Shown here piece after piece: positions 1 through 7,107 of a stretch of 8,173 bases of DNA (its first letter is position 1; the number at the start of each line of letters is the position of its first letter). The stretch comes from Clostridia bacterium (lineage in GTDB: Bacteria > Bacillota > Clostridia > Oscillospirales > CAG-272), in the NCBI GenBank assembly GCA_900753295.1, contig CAADYQ010000147.1, positions 1 to 8,173 of the forward strand, written 5' to 3'. Below the pieces are notes generated by a model. The model saw only the letters and a list, made by a program, of their open reading frames with translations. It had not been told where the DNA came from and made no database searches. The translations under genes and the position numbers were made by a program.

Positions 1-19
1 TAAAAACCCGAGGTTTTTA
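1..19 (-). terminator. Possible terminator hairpin after the ABC operon
   Basis: An 8-bp inverted repeat (bases 1-8 against 12-19) flanks a 3-base loop. Read on the minus strand it lies about 60 bases beyond the ATPase stop codon, and its descending arm ends in a run of T, as expected for an intrinsic terminator. Only two of the pairs are G-C, so the stem is weak, and its outer part may lie beyond the window edge. Because the arms are A-rich and T-rich, it could act in either direction. Confidence 0.35.
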
Positions 20-79
20 ACAGCCGCTTTTTGCATACCATTTATAGGGCAAATTAAAGCAAGACTTAAAGCTTGAAGG

Positions 80-1015
80 CTATACGCCGCGTTCGTTGAA
101 TATATACAGATAATAGTCTTCAAGCGTGGGCGCGGTCGGCTCGGCGCGGTAGCCGTCGGCGGCGGGAGATATATCGGATATCACACGCACCGTCGCGTCA
201 TCGGTCCCGTCGCCGGCATTGCCGGCGATGCCGGCTATGCCGGTCACGCGATATTCTTTTTCGAGCCTTCCGATATCCTCCTTCGGTGCGCGGACATTCC
301 ACACCCTCTCGCGCATTCTTTCGGTCAGCACGGCGGCGGGCGCATTGTCGATGACCGTACCTTTTTTGAGTATTATTACATCGCGGGCTATCGATTCGAT
401 ATCCGTAACGACATGCGTGGCGATGATTACGATCTTGTTGAACGCGATTTGCGAGATATAGTTGCGCATCGCTATTCGTTGTTTGGGATCAAGTCCCGCG
501 GTCGGCTCATCGAGGATCAGCACAGCGGGATCGCCCAGCACTGCCTGCGCCAGTGCGAGCCGCTGCTTCATGCCTCCGGAGAGCGCACCGATCCTGCGGC
601 GCGCAATGCCGTCAAGTTCACCATGGCGGAGTATGTCGGTTATCGCGTCTTTTACATATTCGCGTCTCCGTCGCCCGCTCATGCCCGCGCCGACGTCCTT
701 GAGCGTTGCCATGTACCACATGAACTGCTCTACGGTGAAATTCGGATACAAACCGGGATACTGCGGCATAAAACCGAGCATGGCGCTGAATCGGTTGCCC
801 ATTTTGCGGATATCCTCACTGTTTCCGCGATCCGAAAAGATCACGCTCCCCTCATCGGCTTTCAGATTTCCGGTGATTATGTTCATCAGCGTGGACTTGC
901 CGCTTCCGTTTGGACCGAGAAGTGCGTGAATGCCAGGTCCGAGCTCGGCGGAAAATGCATCGAGTGCTTTGTTATTGCCGTATGATTTTGAAATGCTATT
1001 GAATATCAGCTTCAT
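80..1015 (-). CDS. ABC transporter ATP-binding protein
   Basis: This 311-residue cytoplasmic ATPase powers the transporter whose membrane part is encoded just upstream. All nucleotide-binding motifs are intact: Walker A GPNGSGKST at 34-42, Q-loop Gln85, signature LSGGMKQR at 145-152, Walker B VLILDEP at 165-171 with catalytic Glu170, D-loop GLD at 174-176, and switch His201. After the ATPase core, residues about 225-311 form an extra C-terminal domain ending in PTLEDYYLYIF. This resembles the C-terminal tail common in ATPases of the ABC-2 (CcmA/drug and peptide exporter) class. The ATG overlaps the permease stop codon as ATGA (1012-1015), which implies translational coupling, and an AGG-rich stretch lies just upstream. 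A glycine-alanine repeat at 259-268 interrupts the tail. The exporter class is inferred and the substrate is unknown. Confidence 0.96.
   Translation of the reverse strand: MKLIFNSISKSYGNNKALDAFSAELGPGIHALLGPNGSGKSTLMNIITGNLKADEGSVIFSDRGNSEDIRKMGNRFSAMLGFMPQYPGLYPNFTVEQFMWYMATLKDVGAGMSGRRRREYVKDAITDILRHGELDGIARRRIGALSGGMKQRLALAQAVLGDPAVLILDEPTAGLDPKQRIAMRNYISQIAFNKIVIIATHVVTDIESIARDVIILKKGTVIDNAPAAVLTERMRERVWNVRAPKEDIGRLEKEYRVTGIAGIAGNAGDGTDDATVRVISDISPAADGYRAEPTAPTLEDYYLYIFNERGV
212..247. repeat. 9-bp tandem repeat inside the ATPase gene
   Basis: Four successive 9-base units, each starting with gccgg, run from 212 to 247, and the last is degenerate. The unit length keeps the reading frame. 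On the minus strand they encode the Gly-Ile-Ala/Gly-Asn-Ala run at residues about 257-268, in the C-terminal tail and outside the ATP-binding core. Such a tract could change copy number by replication slippage without breaking the protein. Confidence 0.75.
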
Positions 1016-3336
1016 TTTCCTACCTCGCTTTCATGGCACCATTTGCGGCGCGCCGCCGCTGTAAGAAATACCGACATAAAAAGCATTACGGCAACGGTGA
1101 GTGCGGCGTACCGGAGCGGATGCTGCGGATCCTCTGCCTCCGATATGCGCAGAAGCTCGCCGCCCGCAGCAACTTTGAGGATATCAAACTTTGAAAATAA
1201 CGTAAGTCCGCGGCTTTTTGATAGTGCTGCCGGCAATGCGAATAAAAGTGCCGCGGTGAGCATTACGGTAATGCTTTTTCCGATGAGGGCGGAGAGTGCG
1301 AACACCGTGACCGCCGCAAAAAGCGTGCCTGCAAAGCGCAGCGCGTTCGCGCATGCGGCAAAGGCGGCAAGAGAAATGCCCGGATAACGGACGGAGCCGC
1401 CTGCGACGGGCGGATCGAACAGCACCGCGCACCCGGTGTCCGGATGGGGCAGAGAATAAAAGTGTGCTATCAGAATAAGGTCGGTCATCTCAAACAAGAC
1501 ATATATCAGCGCGGTGGAGAGGCACGCAAAGCCGAGCTTTGCCGCAAAGGTTTTTTTACGTCCGCGTGGGGTGGCGCGCAGGATGTCGGCAAAGCTGCCC
1601 GACGAGGTCGTCTTCCGGTACTCTGTCCCGAAAATTCCGCATAGCAGGACCACAGTGACGGCAAGCGCGGCGATATCTGCGCGGCGGTTGAAAATAAGCC
1701 TCCAGCCGCTGTCATAGAGAAAAACCGCGTGTGTTTTGTTAAATCCATTCAAAGCGCTTATCCTGTCTGAATATTCAAGCGCGCGTTCCGCTGCCGTTTT
1801 GTGCGAATATGCGTAGCTCGCGCGTTCAAAAAGCTCGCGCTTTTCATCGTCAGACATATCTGTGCCGTTATCGGAGAGCGTTTCGTACTGCCTGATGGCA
1901 AAGACGATGCTTTGCATTTCATCCTTCAGATACTGCGCCTTTTCCTCGGTGTATTCGCCGTCGAGCCGCGCCATATATTCGCGGTAAAATATCTCATCGG
2001 CGTCGTCGGAGGCGGAATATGCCGCAAATGCCCATCCGGTGCGTGCGGCTATCAATAAGGCAAGCGCTGTAAGTATTCCAATTCTTCCGAGCGCCTTGTG
2101 AGCCTCGTATTGCATAAGCTGCATATGCCGCAGTGGGATACGGCACTTTTCCGTCCTGCCGGAACATATGCCGCGTATTTTTTTAAATATCCTGCCGCAG
2201 ATACCCGCATCCGTGAATGCGGGCGCCGAAAACGCCGCGGCGGTGCATAATGCGACAGCGGGGATCAGAACACATGTGCCGAATACAGCAAGATGGACGA
2301 GCCTGCCGCCGACATTTATTGCAAAATACCGTTCAAATATCCCGCCGCAATTGCCGAGCGAGAAGATGTTGAAAAGCCGTCCCGGTGCGTTCAGCGAGTC
2401 ATAGCTTGCTGTGCGCATGATAATATTTGCCGCTGTAAACGCCGCCGCACCGAGGAATGTGAAGAGATAGTCGCGCGTCAGTGCTGCGACCGCCGCGCAG
2501 AAGGCGGCAAATATCAGCACAGCCGCAAGGCGAAGCAGTGAGTGTATGAGAAAATATCCACCTGTCGATATGATGTATGGGCAGTACTCAAATCCGGAAA
2601 GGCTTTGCACGGCGTAGTGGGGTGGTGACATACCAAGCTTTATTGCTACCGTGGCGAGCGATGCCCCGCTGAAGGCAAAGCATATGAGTGTCGATATGAT
2701 CAGTACTGTCATGATCTTTGCCGCCGCTGTTGCACCGCCCCCTTTTTTCGTGCACCTTATCAGAGGATATATCCCGTCAGCTCTTTCCGGAATGTACACT
2801 GTACAGACAAGTAAAAATACCGCCGCAAATATAAAATACAGTGTGTATTCATCGGAAAAATAGTTGTCCCAGCCGGATATTATCCGAGTGGGCAGAGAGA
2901 CTGTCTCGGCGGCGTGGCGATATAGCCCTTCGCATTGCTTCTGATAGTCGTAAACGAAGTCGCCGGTGTCATATCCATCGCACTGCAGACTCAGCGCGCG
3001 CCTGCGCGCCGTTTCTGCGAGCTTGAGCATTTTTTCCGGATAGGCGGCGTTTGAGGACGCATGGCGCATTACGTCGGAGAGATACCGGAATTCCTCCGGG
3101 ACCGGCGCTCCGGCATCGGCAAGCGCGAGATATTTTTCGTAGTTTGTCTTGAATTCTTCGGAATCCTCCGCATAAATACGGTATGCATCTATGGTATTCC
3201 GGTCTCTCAGACGGGATGTCGTGCCGCGCAGCGAAAGCATGGAGGTGCCGAGGCTTATAATACCGAGCACCGCAAGCGACAGCGTAAAAAAACGGTATCC
3301 GAATGCCTTTTTTATCTCATAAAAAAACAGTTTCAT
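1012..3336 (-). CDS. ABC-2-type permease, two fused halves
   Basis: This 774-residue polytopic membrane protein is the likely translocation subunit for the adjacent ATPase. The N-terminal half has a membrane segment at about 15-36, an external loop of about 125 residues, then clustered segments at about 164-182, 207-232, 262-286, 290-308 and 346-373. A cytoplasmic linker (about 378-403) leads into a second half with the same plan: a segment at about 416-438, a large external loop, then segments near 553-570, 601-626, 655-680, 687-704 and 741-761. Each half begins similarly (KKAFGYR at 9-15, HKALGR at 413-418). After its second segment, each half has a conserved-looking Glu-Arg...Gly...Leu-Arg-x-Thr stretch (about 184-207 and 572-600) typical of ABC-2 permeases. 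A single chain may therefore supply both membrane halves. It starts 3 bases after the upstream stop codon, with GGAG at 3343-3346. The substrate is unknown. Confidence 0.85.
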   Translation of the reverse strand: MKLFFYEIKKAFGYRFFTLSLAVLGIISLGTSMLSLRGTTSRLRDRNTIDAYRIYAEDSEEFKTNYEKYLALADAGAPVPEEFRYLSDVMRHASSNAAYPEKMLKLAETARRRALSLQCDGYDTGDFVYDYQKQCEGLYRHAAETVSLPTRIISGWDNYFSDEYTLYFIFAAVFLLVCTVYIPERADGIYPLIRCTKKGGGATAAAKIMTVLIISTLICFAFSGASLATVAIKLGMSPPHYAVQSLSGFEYCPYIISTGGYFLIHSLLRLAAVLIFAAFCAAVAALTRDYLFTFLGAAAFTAANIIMRTASYDSLNAPGRLFNIFSLGNCGGIFERYFAINVGGRLVHLAVFGTCVLIPAVALCTAAAFSAPAFTDAGICGRIFKKIRGICSGRTEKCRIPLRHMQLMQYEAHKALGRIGILTALALLIAARTGWAFAAYSASDDADEIFYREYMARLDGEYTEEKAQYLKDEMQSIVFAIRQYETLSDNGTDMSDDEKRELFERASYAYSHKTAAERALEYSDRISALNGFNKTHAVFLYDSGWRLIFNRRADIAALAVTVVLLCGIFGTEYRKTTSSGSFADILRATPRGRKKTFAAKLGFACLSTALIYVLFEMTDLILIAHFYSLPHPDTGCAVLFDPPVAGGSVRYPGISLAAFAACANALRFAGTLFAAVTVFALSALIGKSITVMLTAALLFALPAALSKSRGLTLFSKFDILKVAAGGELLRISEAEDPQHPLRYAALTVAVMLFMSVFLTAAARRKWCHESEVGK

Positions 3337-3339
3337 GAT

Positions 3340-4755
3340 CTACTCCGGTCTTTGCTCCCAATTGAAGGAAGTACCACCGCCCCAGTCTGTAAGCAACCAC
3401 CTGCCCCATGCGCGGGAGCCTTCGGTCTCTGTGGCCGTGACTCCGTCTTTTGCAACGGTAAGCGTGAGCTGGGTGTGTACCGTGCGCCCACCGACGCTCT
3501 TTACCGCCGAAAAGGACAGACAGCTCCCGGCTGCTTGAACAAATGTGTTTTGAAACGCGACCTTAGACGACTCCGCCTCTGTATATCCGTTTATCCGCGG
3601 CAGGTTGCGGTATGTGTATCCGTACAGGTGGTATCCGTCGCCGAGAGTGTATATCACTTCCTCCTCGCCGCCGGATATCGGTTGGCGATATATCCTGCCG
3701 CCGCTCATGTCAAGAAAAGTAGTGTTGCCTTCCGATTTGTCCCGGTCCGGCAGCTCGGTGAGACCGGCATTGGAGTTTGCGGTGTAATATATGGCATTAT
3801 CAACAACAACGAGATCGCATATATCGCGCCTCCGAATCACGCTTTTGCTCAACACTTTGCCGTTTTCAATGAGAAATGTGTACTGACGCAGTGAAAGCCC
3901 GTATACGCTCTCTTCGTCTTTTTCCGGAATAAACAGATATATTGACTCTCCCGGACCCGGTGTGAGAAACAGCTTTGAGCATCCCGGAGCAGATGAGGGT
4001 AGATCGCACAGCAGGGTCGCGCTGGCCGAATCCGCATCAGCCACGTAGATCGCCGTGTATGCGGAGCTTTTACGGGTGGCACAGTACAGCTTTTCATCGC
4101 ACAAAAGCAGCGGTATATATTTATCGTCCGCGTATGCCGGAAAATCCAGCTTTTTTATCACGCCGCTCACGGCATCTGACATATCAAGGACCGTCCAACT
4201 GCTCCCGGTTCTTTTTTCCTTGAGGTAATAAAACGGATTGCCCGCATTGTATATGATATCGCATTGGTCCTGAGCGAGCCCCTCTACGCTCAGCCGCTGC
4301 CATTTTACATCGGATGTTTCGGAGATATCGTAAACGTAAAAAATATTATTCTCTTCCGGAAGCCCGGAAAGCGTGCAGACTGTTGCTCCGAATATCAGCA
4401 TATATCTGTCAACGCCGCATTTGCATGGTACCTCGGAGCAGCGATCAAGGTCTATCTCGTTTCCGTTTTTATCGGAAAGCCTGATCCTTCCGGTGTAGTT
4501 GTCGGTGTCCATGAAACGCACGCACCCGTTGTTTCTTCTCAAAGCCCAAAACGCATCGTTCCTTGTCATGTCGGTGCCTGGCTGCCACTCGACCTTTTCC
4601 GTGGTGACGGCAGCAGATGAGGATGACGGGAACGTGCCGGACGTGCCCGAATCGTCAGAGCGACCGGCGCGTCTGCGGCTCACCATAAATGCGGCGGCGC
4701 AGGAAGCCACAGCCGCAATGACAGCAAATATAATGGTCAGTATCCTTTTTTTCAT
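3340..4755 (-). CDS. Membrane-anchored beta-propeller-like protein
   Basis: I do not recognise a named gene. From the ATG at 4755 the product has 471 residues: a Lys/Arg start, one hydrophobic segment (about 5-25), an Arg-rich stop, a Ser/Thr-rich linker (about 35-52), and a large domain presumably outside the membrane. That domain repeats short beta-strand units of the kind x-I/L-Y-Y/F-x followed by Asp/Gly turns, for example near 138-150, 220-240, 270-280, 318-327 and 355-371. This resembles DUF5050-like or WD40-like propeller proteins of Clostridia. A Cys-rich spot, C106-x4-C111-x-C113, occupies the same relative place as the Cys-His cluster of the preceding gene, so the two are probably distant paralogues. 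An alternative GTG start at 4764 overlaps the upstream stop codon but sits only 2 bases from GGAG. The ATG, 11 bases away, is therefore preferred. It may sense or deliver a ligand to the transporter, which is inference. Confidence 0.8.
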   Translation of the reverse strand: MKKRILTIIFAVIAAVASCAAAFMVSRRRAGRSDDSGTSGTFPSSSSAAVTTEKVEWQPGTDMTRNDAFWALRRNNGCVRFMDTDNYTGRIRLSDKNGNEIDLDRCSEVPCKCGVDRYMLIFGATVCTLSGLPEENNIFYVYDISETSDVKWQRLSVEGLAQDQCDIIYNAGNPFYYLKEKRTGSSWTVLDMSDAVSGVIKKLDFPAYADDKYIPLLLCDEKLYCATRKSSAYTAIYVADADSASATLLCDLPSSAPGCSKLFLTPGPGESIYLFIPEKDEESVYGLSLRQYTFLIENGKVLSKSVIRRRDICDLVVVDNAIYYTANSNAGLTELPDRDKSEGNTTFLDMSGGRIYRQPISGGEEEVIYTLGDGYHLYGYTYRNLPRINGYTEAESSKVAFQNTFVQAAGSCLSFSAVKSVGGRTVHTQLTLTVAKDGVTATETEGSRAWGRWLLTDWGGGTSFNWEQRPE

Positions 4756-4760
4756 GCCGT

Positions 4761-6092
4761 TCACCGCTCCATGTGTATGATCTCGGTTTTCACAGACAGC
4801 TCTGTGTCTCCCGCCGTGTTCTTTATATGACTCGCGGTTATATATGTGATGTCGGAGGTAGCCATGTCGATGATAACGATGCCGTTTTTCAGTGAAAGTG
4901 GCTTTGAGCTTATGCTCCCATCGGCTTCCTTCGAAAATATCTCGCCCGTCAGCTCCGCTGTGTATATTTTGTTGTCGTATACGATGAGATCGTTGAAGCC
5001 GAACCCGACGGATAGCGCGGCATAGTCGCCGCTGAAGCTGAATGCCGCAGTTTCTTCACCGGTCTCGGTGTCGAGCCTGTATATGACCCGCGGATGCATT
5101 TTCCGCACGCTACCATCCGGCAGCGTAACGCTTTCCTCAGACGACGGAATGTAATACAGATCGCGTCCGTTGAGTATGCTGCCCCATTTCATCCCGCCGT
5201 TAAGCTTGTGTCTTGAAATGATGTTACCGTTATAGTCTGTGCGGTAGTAGTAATAATCCGCCATGTCCTTCGGCGTGTTATCCTCCGGGTCGCGGGATTT
5301 GAAGAAAATGTCGTCGCTCCCCGCATAGATGTAGGATATCACGCGCCCCCAGAACAGCGTAAAGTTTCCCGGTTCCTCCTCGCTGCACACATATGTGGCG
5401 CCGCTGTCCGCGTCCGCCGCATACAATTTTCCGTTCACTGCGCCGATCAGCGTGTAAGCGGGAGCGCCATCGCGCTCTTCGCCGAAGATACGTATATTCC
5501 CATTGGCGAGTTCTATCTGTTTGAAATTGAAATAAGTTTTACCGTTTTTTACGACCGTGTTGGTGAAATACACGTACCTGTCGCTCGCCGTGTAGTAATT
5601 TGATGATCCCGCATTCGCATCGAGCAGCATATTGCTGATTTTCACCGGGTCAAAGCGGTAAAGATGCGGTGTCACCTTGCCGGACTTTTCGTTCAGTATT
5701 GCCGCGCTGTACAGAATGATGTCGGGGTAAGCGCGGAAAAACATGCCGCGCTGATAGCTGTCGATCCGGCACGAAGCGTTGGAGCCGCGGTGACGGCACA
5801 GCGGATCGGTGCATGGATCGCTCACCCCGGCGGTGGCTGTATCGTATTTGAATATACCGTTTTTCGTACCGGAAAAGTAGATGGCATCTCCGCACATCTG
5901 AATATTTTTTGCGGTGGCGAGCACCGGGGTATATCCGCGCACGGCGCCGCGAGCCGTGGCGTTCGGCGTGGAGGAATCGGACGTGTCTCCACGGTATTTC
6001 GCCCCCGGCAGCCATAGGATCGCCGCAACGCTTATGGCGACGGCGGCAATAATGCATATTCCGACTATAAGTTTTTTTCGTGACCGGGTCAT
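4761..6092 (-). CDS. Membrane-anchored beta-propeller-like protein with Cys-His motif
   Basis: This is the first gene of the minus-strand operon, encoding 443 residues. A basic start (TRSRKK) precedes one hydrophobic anchor (about 8-28) and a low-complexity linker (about 31-50). The rest looks like a six- to seven-bladed propeller built from repeated strand units, for example GDAIYF at 68-73, RYVYF at 172-176, GKLYAAD at 221-227, DDIFFK at 260-265, RDLYYI at 310-315 and NKIYTAE at 374-380. This is the general pattern of DUF5050-like proteins. A distinctive cluster, C94-x4-C99-x-H101-x6-C108, lies after the first blade and could bind metal or form disulfides. The start codon is supported by GGAGG at 6101-6105, 8 bases upstream. 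There is no enzyme motif. The role is unknown. Operon context suggests an external partner of the ABC transporter. Confidence 0.82.
   Translation of the reverse strand: MTRSRKKLIVGICIIAAVAISVAAILWLPGAKYRGDTSDSSTPNATARGAVRGYTPVLATAKNIQMCGDAIYFSGTKNGIFKYDTATAGVSDPCTDPLCRHRGSNASCRIDSYQRGMFFRAYPDIILYSAAILNEKSGKVTPHLYRFDPVKISNMLLDANAGSSNYYTASDRYVYFTNTVVKNGKTYFNFKQIELANGNIRIFGEERDGAPAYTLIGAVNGKLYAADADSGATYVCSEEEPGNFTLFWGRVISYIYAGSDDIFFKSRDPEDNTPKDMADYYYYRTDYNGNIISRHKLNGGMKWGSILNGRDLYYIPSSEESVTLPDGSVRKMHPRVIYRLDTETGEETAAFSFSGDYAALSVGFGFNDLIVYDNKIYTAELTGEIFSKEADGSISSKPLSLKNGIVIIDMATSDITYITASHIKNTAGDTELSVKTEIIHMER
4767..4770 (-). promoter_or_regulatory. Ribosome binding site deciding the start of the second operon gene
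   Basis: GGAG on the minus strand lies 2 bases before the GTG at 4764 and 11 bases before the ATG at 4755. The first spacing is too short for initiation and the second is slightly long but usable, so the ATG is the better start. The motif is inside the 3' end of the preceding gene, consistent with coupled translation. Confidence 0.5.
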
Positions 6093-6100
6093 TTTTATAT

Positions 6101-6105
6101 CCTCC
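6101..6105 (-). promoter_or_regulatory. Ribosome binding site for the first operon gene
   Basis: GGAGG on the minus strand is separated by 8 bases from the ATG at 6092. This is near-ideal spacing and fixes the start of the anchored propeller gene. Confidence 0.8.
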
Positions 6106-6133
6106 GCAGATGTTTTTTATTGTACCTGTTAAT

Positions 6134-6162
6134 ATTATCGCATGTATTTTATTAAGAAGCAA
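6134..6162 (-). promoter_or_regulatory. Sigma-A-type promoter for the minus-strand operon
   Basis: Read on the minus strand, TTGCTT (6157-6162) and GATAAT (6134-6139) are separated by exactly 17 bases. TGC directly precedes the -10, giving an extended -10 element. Transcription would start near 6127, leaving a leader of about 35 bases before the ATG at 6092. One of the three CTTAA boxes lies inside the spacer. No other promoter is obvious inside the operon. Confidence 0.6.
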
Positions 6163-6195
6163 TAACGCAAAGCCTTAAGATTTTATTAAGCAGCA
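6147..6195. promoter_or_regulatory. Candidate shared operator: direct repeats with CTTAA boxes
   Basis: A 15-base sequence, ttttattaagnagca, occurs at 6147-6161 and 6181-6195 with one mismatch. On the minus strand CTTAA boxes begin at 6190, 6179 and 6156, spaced 11 and 23 bases, or about one and two helical turns. Direct repeats about 11 bases apart are typical of OmpR/PhoB-family response regulator sites. The boxes lie upstream of the plus promoter and overlap the minus promoter spacer, so one regulator could act on both. No regulator gene is in the window, and the region is AT-rich, so chance is possible. Confidence 0.35.
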
Positions 6196-6206
6196 TGCCG
6201 TCAGGC

Positions 6207-6235
6207 TTGACTGCGGTGGAGGGATATGTTATAAT
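6207..6235 (+). promoter_or_regulatory. Near-consensus sigma-A promoter for the lipoprotein genes
   Basis: TTGACT (6207-6212) and a perfect TATAAT (6230-6235) are separated by 17 bases. The predicted transcript begins near 6242, giving a leader of about 36 bases before the ATG at 6278. This is the strongest promoter signal in the window. The AT-rich direct repeats just upstream could serve as a regulator site or an UP element. Confidence 0.85.
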
Positions 6236-6277
6236 GAAATCGGTACGGATGTATTAAGCTTCACGGAGGGAACTGCT

Positions 6278-7066
6278 ATGAGAACGCTGAAAAAGGTCGT
6301 GCTTTGGATACTTATCGTATGCCTTGTGATCCCGGTTGCCGCTTGCGGCAAAAAAAGACGCACCATCGATGTCATTTCAACTGATTATCCGGGACTTACG
6401 TGTCTTGAAGAAGGAGTACTATCGTTCGATACAGTGGAAAAATACAGGGAGATAAGTGAGCGCTACACCTGTTTCCTTACCGAGAGAAACGGATATCTGG
6501 TCGTTGAGAACAGGGATGCGTACAGTTACAGTAGCGCGATGGATACGGGTCCACACGGATATTTTATCGGGAGCAATGCTCATTTCAACAGTTGGGTGAA
6601 GTGGTTTCCCGCGAACGGGGACGATGGAGAAAAGCTGATCGCGAATGAGCGTTGCCTGGGATTTATCCTGATAAGAGAAAGCGAAGGCTACGCGATCACG
6701 CGCCCGCAGGACTATGAGGACAGGCGGACATTTGTCCGGCATTTGCTGTTCGATTATGATAAGTCGGAGTGGACATGGGACTGCGTGTTGAAGACTGACG
6801 GATATCTGCATAGTTATTTGTACTGCAAGGATGACGGCTACATATTCATGTCATTAGATGATGGGTTCTATAAATTTGACCTTGACGGGTACGGGCTTAC
6901 GCTGATAAAGCCTTGGGACAACTTGTCCAACAACTGGAAGCCTTCGTCTATCGTAAAAACGGACGATAAATTTTATTTCGGATGCCGGCTCGGGATATCC
7001 GAATACATTCCGGTAACGGATGAGATGTATTTATATTACATACCATATGAAAAATATGTACCGTGA
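6278..7066 (+). CDS. Putative lipoprotein, first of a tandem pair
   Basis: I do not recognise a family. The 262-residue product has a lipoprotein signal peptide: a basic start (MRTLKK), a hydrophobic core at about 7-19, and the lipobox VAAC with lipidated Cys23. This places it on the outer face of the membrane after cleavage. The mature part has no further membrane segment. It is rich in aromatic and acidic residues, with strand-turn stretches such as GYFIG (94-98) and YIFMSLDDGFYKFDLDG (188-204) suggestive of a beta-sheet or partial propeller fold. GGAGGG at 6265-6270 lies 7 bases before the ATG, and a strong promoter lies at 6207-6235. It is divergent from the ABC operon, so a role near that transporter is possible but only inferred. 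The next gene is a close paralogue. Confidence 0.88.
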   Translation: MRTLKKVVLWILIVCLVIPVAACGKKRRTIDVISTDYPGLTCLEEGVLSFDTVEKYREISERYTCFLTERNGYLVVENRDAYSYSSAMDTGPHGYFIGSNAHFNSWVKWFPANGDDGEKLIANERCLGFILIRESEGYAITRPQDYEDRRTFVRHLLFDYDKSEWTWDCVLKTDGYLHSYLYCKDDGYIFMSLDDGFYKFDLDGYGLTLIKPWDNLSNNWKPSSIVKTDDKFYFGCRLGISEYIPVTDEMYLYYIPYEKYVP

Positions 7067-7093
7067 GGGTATTCGGATAGATGAAAAATTCAC

Positions 7094-7098
7094 GGGGG
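7094..7098 (+). promoter_or_regulatory. Ribosome binding site that sets the second lipoprotein start
   Basis: GGGGG followed by AAA lies 9 bases before the ATG at 7108. The in-frame ATG at 7081 would place this site inside the coding sequence. It would also add nine residues absent from the paralogue. tcacgg at 7090-7095 is complementary to ccgtga at 7061-7066, which spans the upstream stop codon, so weak masking of the site is conceivable. Confidence 0.7.
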
Positions 7099-7107
7099 AA
7101 AAATGAT

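Noticed and set aside
413..985. 190-codon plus-strand open frame opposite the ATPase
   Set aside because: The minus-strand ATPase has every expected motif, and the plus-strand product resembles no protein family.
3061..3894. 277-codon open frame on the plus strand
   Set aside because: It lies antisense across the junction of the permease and an anchored protein, has no domain or convincing start, and spans well-supported genes. Open antisense frames are expected in this GC-rich coding DNA.
6419..6811. Minus-strand open frame opposite the first lipoprotein
   Set aside because: It is a shadow of a gene with a clear promoter, ribosome site and lipobox. A similar shadow occurs opposite the twin because the two sequences are duplicates.
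7081..7107. Upstream ATG of the second lipoprotein
   Set aside because: It adds nine residues missing in the twin and has no good ribosome site, while GGGGG sits 9 bases before the ATG at 7108.
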